Of a stretch of DNA of 5,234 nt, positions 1 through 5,234 are shown piece by piece. Every line of letters begins with the position of its first letter. Position 1 is the first letter of the stretch. This stretch comes from Sphingomonadales bacterium. Lineage in GTDB: Bacteria > Pseudomonadota > Alphaproteobacteria > Sphingomonadales > Sphingomonadaceae. The notes under the pieces are model-generated. The model was given only the letters and a program-made list of their open reading frames with translations, had not been told where the DNA came from and made no database searches. The DNA lies in NCBI GenBank assembly GCA_018067055.1, contig JAGPVK010000288.1:1-5234 (forward strand), read 5' to 3'. The position numbers and the translations under genes were made by a program.

Positions 1-48
1 CATGCGCTAGGGTTACCGAAAACAAGATAGAATTTGGAGCTTGGCACA

Positions 49-121
49 ACCGTTCGTCCTGAGCTTGTCGAAGGATATTTTTCGATGAGAGATGTGGTTC
101 GACAAGCTCGCCACGAACGGT
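49..121. repeat. Imperfect inverted repeat, sphingomonad-type intergenic element
   Basis: Two 24-base arms (49-72 and 98-121) are inverted copies of each other, matching at 21 of 24 positions; the three mismatches lie together in the middle of each arm. The loop is 25 bases (73-97). The arm core, GAGCTTGTCGAA, is a motif I recall as scattered in many intergenic copies in Sphingomonadales genomes; that is recall, not a search. The element lies 31 bases upstream of the acyl-CoA dehydrogenase start, so it would fall in that gene's leader if transcription starts further left. No T-run follows either arm, so it does not look like an intrinsic terminator. No transposase or target duplication is visible. 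Confidence 0.75.
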
Positions 122-152
122 CTAGCGGCCAATTTGGGAACTGAGGGAATAT

Positions 153-1277
153 ATGGATAATTTAGGCACAATCGGGACAACCGAAGAGCAGATTGAACTG
201 ATGGATGTCGCAACCAATTTCTGTCGCGACAAAAGTCCGATCGACAAGGTGCGCGGGCTGATCGACGACGATCTTGGCTATGATCCCGGCATCTGGAAGG
301 AAATTGGCGAGCTCGGCTGGCTGGCGATCGCGATTCCCGAGGCGCATGACGGGGTTGGCCTGTCGATGGCAGAGGTTGTACCGATTGCCGAGCAAATGGG
401 CCGCAATCTGATGAGCACGCCTTTTGGCTCGACCACGCTGGCGGCGCAGGCCTTGCTGGCTGGCGGCAGCGAAGCGCAGCAGGCCGAATGGCTGCCAAAA
501 ATTGCGGCGGGCGCGGCGGCAACGCTGGCCTTGCGCGAAGCTAATGGCGACTGGGATCTGGCCAATATTGATGCGACAGGCGTCGAGAGCGGTGGCACGG
601 TGACTCTGTCCGGCAAGAAGCAGCTGGTGCTGTGGGCGGACAGCGCGGAACTGATCATCACCTCGGTGAAGATCGACGGCGCGGTACGCTTTGCCCTGAT
701 CGAACGGTCGGCACTGTCTGATGGTGCGCTACGCCGCGAAACGGTGATCGACGAAACCGCGCGCAGCTATGAAGTCACCTTGGACGGCGTGACCCTGCCA
801 GCTGATGCGCTGTTTGACGCTTCGCGGACCCGCGAGACACTGGAGAAGATCGAGCTGGCCGCGGGCCTGATCCATGCCGCCGAAATGACCGGCGGCGCGC
901 AGGCGGTGATCGACTATACGCTGGAATATCTCAAGACCCGCAAGCAGTTCGGCAAGATCATCGGCAGCTATCAGGCGCTCAAGCACCCGACGGTAAATAA
1001 CTATGTCGAATATGAAAAAGCGCGCACGCATCTTTATAGCGCGGCGCACAGCTGGGGCGAACAGGGACGGGGCGAGGTTGCTGTCCGCATGGCGGCGGCC
1101 CAGTCTCATTCGAGCTATTCCACGTCTGCCGACCGGGCCATCCAGTTCCACGGCGGCTTTGGCTTCACTCATGATTGCGATGCGCAACTGCATCGGCGCA
1201 AGGCGATTTTGGCAGGGGCGCTGATTGGTGATGCGGCTTATCAACGGTCGAAACTGGCGGGATTGCTGTTTGACTAA
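153..1277 (+). CDS. Acyl-CoA dehydrogenase family protein (small, single-domain)
   Basis: A 374-residue FAD-dependent acyl-CoA dehydrogenase, expected to introduce a C2-C3 double bond into an acyl-CoA in the cytoplasm and pass electrons to an electron-transfer flavoprotein. The fold order fits the family: an N-terminal helical part (about 1-120), a middle beta part (about 121-225, with LREANGDWD at 127-135 resembling the usual EPxGxWD stretch), and a C-terminal helical part holding TRKQFG (262-267), GSYQALKH (271-278) and HGGFGFTH (333-340). Length is normal. The ATG is preceded by GAGGGA (143-148) at a short spacing. Where most relatives have Glu (as in GFTWEHD), this protein has Asp341 in THDCD. 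Such small members often pair with a second dehydrogenase as a heterotetramer; a partner gene could lie left of the window. It is the first gene of a plus-strand cluster with a crotonase and a hydrolase. The family is secure; the substrate is unknown. Confidence 0.93.
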   Translation: MDNLGTIGTTEEQIELMDVATNFCRDKSPIDKVRGLIDDDLGYDPGIWKEIGELGWLAIAIPEAHDGVGLSMAEVVPIAEQMGRNLMSTPFGSTTLAAQALLAGGSEAQQAEWLPKIAAGAAATLALREANGDWDLANIDATGVESGGTVTLSGKKQLVLWADSAELIITSVKIDGAVRFALIERSALSDGALRRETVIDETARSYEVTLDGVTLPADALFDASRTRETLEKIELAAGLIHAAEMTGGAQAVIDYTLEYLKTRKQFGKIIGSYQALKHPTVNNYVEYEKARTHLYSAAHSWGEQGRGEVAVRMAAAQSHSSYSTSADRAIQFHGGFGFTHDCDAQLHRRKAILAGALIGDAAYQRSKLAGLLFD

Positions 1278-1293
1278 GGATTGAATGAACTGT

Positions 1294-1374
1294 GCTCCTG
1301 CGGAGGCAGGAGCCCATCTCGTGCCATTGCGTCTTTACGCAATTTCAGGAGATGGACCCCGGCCTTTGCCGGGG
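1294..1374. repeat. Composite triple-hairpin repeat in the intergenic leader
   Basis: Three hairpins lie end to end. Hairpin 1 pairs 1294-1301 with 1306-1313 (8 bp, loop GGAG). Hairpin 2 has an outer stem of 1314-1320 with 1349-1355 (7 bp), a 5 x 5 internal loop, and an inner stem of 1326-1332 with 1337-1343 (7 bp, loop CTTT). Hairpin 3 pairs 1357-1363 with 1368-1374 (7 bp, core CCCCGGC, loop CTTT). All listed stems are perfect. No T-run follows the last stem on the plus strand, so it is not a typical terminator. It looks like a REP/MITE-type palindromic repeat inserted between two co-directional genes. In the leader of the crotonase mRNA it could influence stability or read-through; that is inference. 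Confidence 0.8.
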
Positions 1375-1393
1375 CACAAATCTAAAAAAAGCA

Positions 1394-1400
1394 AAGGAGA
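1394..1400 (+). promoter_or_regulatory. Ribosome binding site fixing the crotonase start
   Basis: AAGGAGA sits 7 bases before the ATG at 1408, an ideal Shine-Dalgarno placement. It decides against the longer reading from 1285, whose first 41 residues would be translated from the hairpin repeat and match no crotonase N-terminus. Confidence 0.88.
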
Positions 1401-1407
1401 AACAAAA

Positions 1408-2166
1408 ATGTCTGAAGTACTCACCGAAATTCGCGACGGTTTCATCATCGTCACCATCAACCGGCCGGAAGCCAAAAACGCGATGACCAAGGCCGCCGCG
1501 GAAGGCATTCGCGCGGCGATGGAGCAGCTCGACAATGACAACAGCCTCAACGCCGGGATCATCACTGGCGCTGGCGGGACATTCTGCTCGGGCATGGACC
1601 TCAAGGGCTTTTTGCGTGGCGAGACACCATCAGTCAAAGGCTATGGCTTCGGCGGCATCACCGAAAAGGGTCCCGAAAAACCTCTGATCGCTGCGGTCGA
1701 AGGCTATGCGCTGGCGGGCGGGCTCGAACTGGCTCTGGCCTGCGATCTGTGCGTCGCCAACGTCAACGCGAAATTCGGTATTCCCGAAGTGAAGCGCAGC
1801 CTGGTGGCCGCTGCCGGTGGCGTGATCAAGCTCCAGCAGATTGTCGGCAAACGTATCGCGATGGAATGGGCATTGACCGGTGAATTTTTCACCGCCCAGC
1901 GCGCCTATGAAGTCGGCTTTGTCAATCGCGTGACCGAAGGCGCTGCTCTGGAAGCGGCAATTGAACTGGCGACGACAGTAGCGGCCAATGGCCCGTTGGC
2001 GCTCAAGGCGACCAAGAAGATCATCAACGAAAGCTATGACTGGACCAGCGAGGAAGCCTGGAAGAAACAGGCCGAAATCACCATGCCGGTGTTCACCTCC
2101 AAGGATGCGCAGGAAGGCTCGCTCGCCTTTGCCCAGAAGCGCAAGCCCGACTGGAAGGGTGAATAA
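1408..2166 (+). CDS. Enoyl-CoA hydratase/isomerase (crotonase) family protein
   Basis: A 252-residue crotonase, the normal length for a stand-alone enoyl-CoA hydratase, expected to add water across the double bond of a 2-enoyl-CoA in the cytoplasm. The N-terminal strand and INRPEAKNAM (17-26) are typical. The first oxyanion-hole loop is GGTFCSGMDL (56-65); the second is in GYALAGGLELALACD (99-113). Glu107 and Glu127 (in FGIPEV, 123-128) fall at the positions of the two catalytic glutamates of rat mitochondrial enoyl-CoA hydratase (Glu144 and Glu164), which favours hydratase over isomerase or other crotonase activities. The C-terminal helical part ends in the family-typical EGSLAFAQKRKPDWKG. 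The start is set by the strong ribosome binding site. The gene follows an acyl-CoA dehydrogenase and is nearly contiguous with a hydrolase, consistent with one acyl-CoA catabolic operon. The exact substrate cannot be read. Confidence 0.93.
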   Translation: MSEVLTEIRDGFIIVTINRPEAKNAMTKAAAEGIRAAMEQLDNDNSLNAGIITGAGGTFCSGMDLKGFLRGETPSVKGYGFGGITEKGPEKPLIAAVEGYALAGGLELALACDLCVANVNAKFGIPEVKRSLVAAAGGVIKLQQIVGKRIAMEWALTGEFFTAQRAYEVGFVNRVTEGAALEAAIELATTVAANGPLALKATKKIINESYDWTSEEAWKKQAEITMPVFTSKDAQEGSLAFAQKRKPDWKGE

Positions 2167-2175
2167 GCCCGACTT

Positions 2176-3135
2176 ATGACAAGCACAGATATTGTAGATC
2201 AGTGGGCAGCGTCGCAAGACCTACCCGCATGGTTCGTGCGGGCGATGGCTGTGCCGCGCGAAGAAGCCTTTGTCGAAGTGGATGGAAGCAAGGTCCATTA
2301 TTTCCGCTGGGGCAAGCGCGGCAAGCCGCCACTGCTGATGACTCACGGCTTCCTCGCTCACGCGCGCTGTTTTGCCTTCATCGCGCCCTTTCTGGCCGGG
2401 GAATATGATGTCATTGCCTATGATCTGGCGGGCATGGGTGACAGCGAAATCGCGGCTGATTGTGATGGCGAGAAACGTGCCAAGGATATGGTCGCGGTCG
2501 CCGACGCGCTGGATCTTTTTGCCAATGCGGCGAAACCGAAGATCATCGCTCACAGCTTTGGTTCGGGTGTTGCGCTGACCGCTATGGAAATGGCTGGTGA
2601 GCGGTTTGGCGGGCTGATCATCTGCGACCTGATGGTCATGCGACCGGAAAAATTATTGGCTCATTTCGAAGGTGGCGGTGGGCCGCCCGGATCGGGTCGG
2701 TCGGATCGGGCCAACAAAGTCTATCCCGATTATCAATCCGCCCATGCCCGTTTTGTGCTGTCACCCCCGCAGCCGGTGCAGGAACCATTCCTGTTTGAAT
2801 ATATGGCTTATCATTCCTTGCGCCGGGTCGATGCTGGCGAGCAGCAGGGCTGGTCGTGGAAATTCGATCCGATGGTTTTTGATCGCAATGAAAATGATAT
2901 GGCGAAATGGGCGCAAACGCCGCAACGCATTGCCGACCTGCCGCACCGGCTGGCAATGATCTATGGCGAGAATAGCAAGCTGTTCGACGCCGACAGTGCG
3001 GCCTATATACGTGAACTCGGCGGCAGCCATGTGCCGATGATCGCGGTACCGGAAGCGGAGCATCATCTGATGCTTGATCAGCCGCTGGCGCTGGTGACAG
3101 CGCTGCGATCGGTGCTGGCTTTGTGGACGGATTGA
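2176..3135 (+). CDS. Alpha/beta hydrolase fold protein
   Basis: A 319-residue alpha/beta hydrolase with no signal peptide, so probably cytoplasmic. Visible landmarks are the oxyanion-hole HGF at 57-59 (THGFLAHARCF), DLAGMGDS at 83-90, the nucleophile elbow AHSFGSG at 125-131 with Ser127 as nucleophile, and a C-terminal AEHHLMLDQP (294-303) supplying His296 or His297. The acid is probably one of the residues in YGENSKLFDAD (263-273), but which one is unclear. The region between Ser127 and the His holds a probable cap domain, with a Gly/Pro-rich stretch at 166-174 that may be a flexible loop. The gene starts 9 bases after the crotonase stop with only a weak ribosome binding site, which suggests translational coupling in one operon. 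The context suggests cleavage of an ester, thioester or C-C bond in the same pathway, but this is inference. Esterase, epoxide hydrolase-like or C-C hydrolase roles cannot be told apart. Confidence 0.88.
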   Translation: MTSTDIVDQWAASQDLPAWFVRAMAVPREEAFVEVDGSKVHYFRWGKRGKPPLLMTHGFLAHARCFAFIAPFLAGEYDVIAYDLAGMGDSEIAADCDGEKRAKDMVAVADALDLFANAAKPKIIAHSFGSGVALTAMEMAGERFGGLIICDLMVMRPEKLLAHFEGGGGPPGSGRSDRANKVYPDYQSAHARFVLSPPQPVQEPFLFEYMAYHSLRRVDAGEQQGWSWKFDPMVFDRNENDMAKWAQTPQRIADLPHRLAMIYGENSKLFDADSAAYIRELGGSHVPMIAVPEAEHHLMLDQPLALVTALRSVLALWTD

Positions 3136-3281
3136 ACATTTTCTGACCGGCTGGCTGATCGCCGGATGAACCAGACCGGCTATCTACGACAAACTGCTAC
3201 AAAATACCTCGAATCTGACAAATGCCTGCGACAGCTTGCCCCTATTTCTGTTTGTGACGCCGCAGTTGGCGCCAAATGGAA

Positions 3282-3286
3282 AAGGA
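3282..3286 (+). promoter_or_regulatory. Ribosome binding site deciding the RcnB-like start
   Basis: AAGGA lies 7 bases before the ATG at 3294. The in-frame ATG at 3276 lies upstream of this site and would add six residues in front of the signal peptide, so 3294 is the better start. Confidence 0.8.
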
Positions 3287-3293
3287 ATTCGAC

Positions 3294-3719
3294 ATGAAAA
3301 AATTTCTGATGGCTTTGGCAGTCACGAGTATGGCTGTTTCCCCTATGGTTACTGCACAGGTAGCGGCCGCCGTCCACAAGACGGACCAGAGATCCAACTA
3401 CAAGACGGTCAAGAAAACTGTCACCAACAAGCGCGGCAATCGTGTTGCGACGCGGACCGTCACGGTGCAAAATCGTGCTCCGGACCGCTACAATCAAACG
3501 CGCCATGCGGAGAACCGGAACCACAGAAACTGGGCCAAGGGCCAGCGGTTCGACCGGCGCTATGCGACTAATTACCGGGTGATTGATAACCCTCGTGCCT
3601 ATCGACTGTCGAACGCCCCGCGCGGCTATCAATGGGTGCGGTCCGGCAATGATGCGGTACTGATCGCGATCACCAGCGGTATTATCGGAGCGGTGATCGG
3701 CAACGCGATTTATCGCTGA
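3294..3719 (+). CDS. RcnB-family small exported protein
   Basis: A 141-residue protein with a clear Sec signal peptide: n-region MKK, a hydrophobic core to about residue 20, and plausible cleavage after Ala21 (VTA) or within AQVAAA (to Ala26). The mature part is strongly basic and rich in Arg, Asn and Tyr. From about residue 80 it shows the arrangement I associate with RcnB-like proteins: NWAKGQRFDRRY (79-90), YRVIDNPRAYRL (94-105), then APRGYQWVR (108-116) and a hydrophobic end, AVLIAITSGIIGAVIGNAI (121-139). E. coli RcnB is a periplasmic protein of nickel/cobalt homeostasis; most alphaproteobacterial relatives are untested, so a metal role should not be assumed. There are no cysteines and few histidines. 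The C-terminal segment could contact the membrane. The gene stands apart from the hydrolase (158 bases) and ends before a strong hairpin. Family call is likely; function is open. Confidence 0.75.
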   Translation: MKKFLMALAVTSMAVSPMVTAQVAAAVHKTDQRSNYKTVKKTVTNKRGNRVATRTVTVQNRAPDRYNQTRHAENRNHRNWAKGQRFDRRYATNYRVIDNPRAYRLSNAPRGYQWVRSGNDAVLIAITSGIIGAVIGNAIYR

Positions 3720-3756
3720 GCCAGACAACTGGAAAAGCACCTGGAACAAGCAAAAG

Positions 3757-3786
3757 CGGCTCCCGGGATTTCGGTTCCGGGAGCCG
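3757..3786. terminator. Bidirectional intrinsic terminator between convergent genes
   Basis: A perfect 10-bp stem (CGGCTCCCGG at 3757-3766 with 3777-3786) encloses a 10-base loop that can add weaker inner pairs. It lies 37 bases after the RcnB-like stop and 22 bases after the minus-strand PspA-like stop. Read on the minus strand, the stem is followed by GCTTTTGC (from 3756 leftwards), a modest U-tract. On the plus strand the downstream sequence is only partly T-rich. It therefore fits best as the PspA-like gene's terminator and probably also limits transcription from the other side. Confidence 0.78.
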
Positions 3787-3808
3787 TCACTTATCTATTG
3801 ATGCTTGC

Positions 3809-4480
3809 CTATTTGTTTTTGTTGCTCTTGGACTTCATGGATTTCTTCAGGGCAGCCAGCCGCTCTTCGACTTCCGAGTTTCGCTGCAGCTTGCCAATGT
3901 CGGCTGCATGTTTTGAAGCGCCTGCCACGCCGCCGGCCATTTCCATGGTCCGTTCGAAAGTCTCTTCGGCGCGCTTGATCTTCCGTTCCACGCTCGGGTC
4001 CGACGTCATATGTTCGTCGCTGACGGCCTTGTTCTCGCTCATCATCTTTTCAAATTCGGCGAGTTCGTCTTCCATCGCCGTTTTGCGGGCAGCGAGCTCT
4101 TCCAGCAGTCTGTCCAGACGGCTGACATCCATCTTGGCCGATTCTTCCAGATTCTTGAAATGCTTGATCTTCGCCTCGAAATCCATCTGCTGCATGATCG
4201 CCGCTTCTGCCAGATCCTCGCGGCCTTTTTCCAGGGTGAAGAGAACTTTTCCGCCCCATTCTTCCGCCCGCTGGGCCGATAATTTCTGTTGGCCAACCGC
4301 CTGGTTCTGGCGATCCGTCGCATCTTCCTGTTCCCGGCGAACCTTGTCCATCGCCCGGTCAACCTCGCGGATCGCTTCCCGCATCAGGCTGGTGCCGCTG
4401 GCACGCTCAGCCTGATCGAGGGCCGATTCTATCCCTGCCGAAACAACGCGTTTCGCACGCATGTAAAACGGTTCTGCCAT
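3809..4480 (-). CDS. PspA/IM30-family coiled-coil protein
   Basis: A 223-residue, almost entirely helical, highly charged protein, close in length to E. coli PspA (222). Long heptad-like stretches at about 32-150 form the expected coiled coil: EAIREVDRAMDKVRREQEDA (35-54), then a second block at about 85-147. A Gly/Ala break at 183-189 precedes a short final helix and a Lys/Ser/Asn-rich tail (212-223). No signal peptide or membrane segment is seen. Family members form oligomers on the inner face of the cytoplasmic membrane and protect it under stress, or bind the enhancer-binding protein PspF. The usual GIFSRF-like N-terminus is absent; instead MAEPFYMRAKRVVSAGIESA could form an amphipathic helix. 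No pspF, pspB or pspC is in the window. The start ATG has a weak upstream GGGA about 10 bases away; Met7 is an alternative. An unrelated coiled-coil protein is possible, but the overall pattern favours PspA/YjfJ-type. Confidence 0.78.
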   Translation of the reverse strand: MAEPFYMRAKRVVSAGIESALDQAERASGTSLMREAIREVDRAMDKVRREQEDATDRQNQAVGQQKLSAQRAEEWGGKVLFTLEKGREDLAEAAIMQQMDFEAKIKHFKNLEESAKMDVSRLDRLLEELAARKTAMEDELAEFEKMMSENKAVSDEHMTSDPSVERKIKRAEETFERTMEMAGGVAGASKHAADIGKLQRNSEVEERLAALKKSMKSKSNKNK

Positions 4481-4512
4481 GTTTCGAATGTCCCAGAGTT
4501 AGTTGATCAGTA

Positions 4513-4541
4513 AGAGGTAAATGAAATTCGCCAATAGTCAA
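4513..4541 (-). promoter_or_regulatory. Possible promoter upstream of the PspA-like gene
   Basis: On the minus strand TTGACT (4541-4536) matches five of six bases of the sigma-70 -35 consensus and lies in the 82-base gap before the PspA-like start. No good -10 box is found 16-18 bases downstream (ACCTCT or TACCTC are poor), so this is weak. It would allow the gene to be transcribed separately from the upstream gene on the same strand. Confidence 0.2.
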
Positions 4542-4562
4542 CAAACACCAGGCACGGATAAT

Positions 4563-5234
4563 CTAGCCTGCCAGAAACCCTTCCAGCCGGCCTCTGATAA
4601 TCTCCTCCGCTTCGGCCATGATCCGGTCGATCAGTTCCTGACAGGTTGGAATATCGTTGATCAGGCCGGCAACCATGCCGCAGCTCCACGCACCGGCATC
4701 CATCGTGCCTTCCATCATGATCTTCGGATAGACACCCGCGACCTGCTCGATGACATCGGAGAATTGCAGATCGGCGCCTTTTTCCTTCTCGATTTCGAGC
4801 AGCCGTTCGACCGCCGGGTTGGTCAGCACCCGTTCGGTGTTGCGCAAGGGCCGCATTACCAGACGGGTGTCGAGCTCGCTGGCGGCGACAATCGCGTCCT
4901 TTACATTCTGGTGCACCGGCGCTTCCTTGGTGGCGATAAAGCGGGTGCCCATGTTCATGCCTTCTGCGCCCATCGCCAGCGAGGCAACGAGGCTGCGGCC
5001 ATCGGCCTGACCGCCGGAGGATACGAACGGAATATCCAGTTCGTCAGCGGCGCGTGGCAGCAGGATCATGTTCGGAATATCGTCTTCGCCGGGGTGGCCG
5101 CCGCATTCGAAGCCATCGACCGAGACCGCGTCGCAGCCGATGCTCTGGGCTTTCAGCGCGTGGCGGACGGCGGTGCATTTGTGGATCACCTTGATGCCGG
5201 CGTCATGCAGGGCGGGGAGCACCTGGACCGGGTT
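4563..5234 (-). CDS. Nitronate monooxygenase-like FMN protein, N-terminus beyond the window
   Basis: The frame stays open to the right edge; 223 residues are present and roughly 100 N-terminal ones are probably missing, judging from family length. The GTG at 5222 is internal, not a start. The visible part is the second half of an FMN-binding TIM barrel of the nitronate monooxygenase (2-nitropropane dioxygenase) family. Counting from the edge, DGFECGGHPG (40-49) holds the conserved His47, the usual catalytic position. SGGQADGR (73-80) and GMNMGTRF (92-99) are the glycine-rich FMN phosphate-binding strands. Members oxidise alkyl nitronates, but many relatives in catabolic gene sets have unknown substrates and some act as enoyl reductases, so the activity is not certain. 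It is cytoplasmic. The PspA-like gene follows 82 bases downstream on the same strand with no clear terminator between them, so read-through is possible. Confidence 0.88.
   Translation of the reverse strand, partial: NPVQVLPALHDAGIKVIHKCTAVRHALKAQSIGCDAVSVDGFECGGHPGEDDIPNMILLPRAADELDIPFVSSGGQADGRSLVASLAMGAEGMNMGTRFIATKEAPVHQNVKDAIVAASELDTRLVMRPLRNTERVLTNPAVERLLEIEKEKGADLQFSDVIEQVAGVYPKIMMEGTMDAGAWSCGMVAGLINDIPTCQELIDRIMAEAEEIIRGRLEGFLAG

Noticed and set aside
2..10. Tail of an upstream plus-strand gene (ATG CGC TAG).
   Set aside because: Only three codons are visible, so an end of a real gene cannot be told from chance.
28..33. TAGAAT as a -10 box for the dehydrogenase operon.
   Set aside because: No -35 box at a suitable distance; a chance match in AT-richer intergenic DNA cannot be excluded.
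136..141. GGGAAC resembling the -35 element of EcfG-type general stress promoters.
   Set aside because: It is 11 bases from the start codon and no matching -10 element follows.
13..522. Minus-strand open frame of 169 codons.
   Set aside because: It overlaps the dehydrogenase gene and runs through the intergenic repeat; its arginine/proline/serine-rich composition is that of an antisense shadow.
729..1244. Minus-strand open frame of 171 codons inside the dehydrogenase.
   Set aside because: Shadow of a well-supported gene with no recognisable domain.
1285..1407. N-terminal extension of the crotonase starting at the ATG at 1285.
   Set aside because: It would be translated from the hairpin repeat, while a strong ribosome binding site and a family-typical N-terminus point to 1408.
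1630..2217. Minus-strand open frame of 195 codons opposite the crotonase.
   Set aside because: Antisense shadow; the plus-strand crotonase carries all catalytic motifs.
3147..3165. Short stem CCGGC/GCCGG after the hydrolase stop as a terminator.
   Set aside because: Only 5 bp with a 9-base loop and no T-run following.
3276..3293. Earlier in-frame ATG for the RcnB-like gene.
   Set aside because: It lies before the AAGGA ribosome binding site and would put acidic residues in front of a standard signal peptide.
3180..3749. Minus-strand open frame of 189 codons opposite the RcnB-like gene.
   Set aside because: It covers the terminator and the intergenic region and shows no domain; the plus-strand gene has a signal peptide and a good ribosome binding site.
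3798..4415. Plus-strand open frame of 205 codons, very rich in serine.
   Set aside because: Shadow of the PspA-like gene; the serine-rich composition is what antisense of a charged coiled coil gives.

Overview
The window looks like ordinary chromosomal DNA of an alphaproteobacterium, most likely a member of the Sphingomonadales (Sphingopyxis/Sphingorhabdus-like). This rests on moderately GC-rich coding DNA, a short inverted repeat at 49-121 of a type I associate with this order, a tandem-hairpin repeat at 1294-1374, and protein types common in these bacteria: a small single acyl-CoA dehydrogenase, an RcnB-like secreted protein and a nitronate monooxygenase-like protein. The assignment comes from recall and was not checked by a search.

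Layout. Positions 1-152 hold no supported gene, only the inverted repeat. A plus-strand cluster follows: an acyl-CoA dehydrogenase (153-1277), an enoyl-CoA hydratase/crotonase (1408-2166) and an alpha/beta hydrolase (2176-3135). The first two are separated by 130 bases holding three back-to-back hairpins; the last two are only 9 bases apart. A separate plus-strand gene (3294-3719) encodes a small exported RcnB-like protein. It converges on a minus-strand PspA/IM30-family gene (3809-4480), and a strong hairpin at 3757-3786 between them can act as a shared terminator. A minus-strand nitronate monooxygenase-like gene (4563-5234) runs off the right edge, so its N-terminus is missing.

How the genes may work together. 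The first three genes supply acyl-CoA desaturation, enoyl-CoA hydration and a hydrolytic step. This is the pattern of a catabolic acyl-CoA cassette, but its substrate cannot be read from the sequence, and no 3-hydroxyacyl-CoA dehydrogenase, thiolase or CoA ligase lies in the window. The other three genes show no evident functional link to the cassette or to each other.

I found no clear undescribed system. The best leads are the aspartate at the expected catalytic-glutamate position of the dehydrogenase, the composite hairpin repeat inside the operon, and the non-canonical N-terminus of the PspA-like protein.
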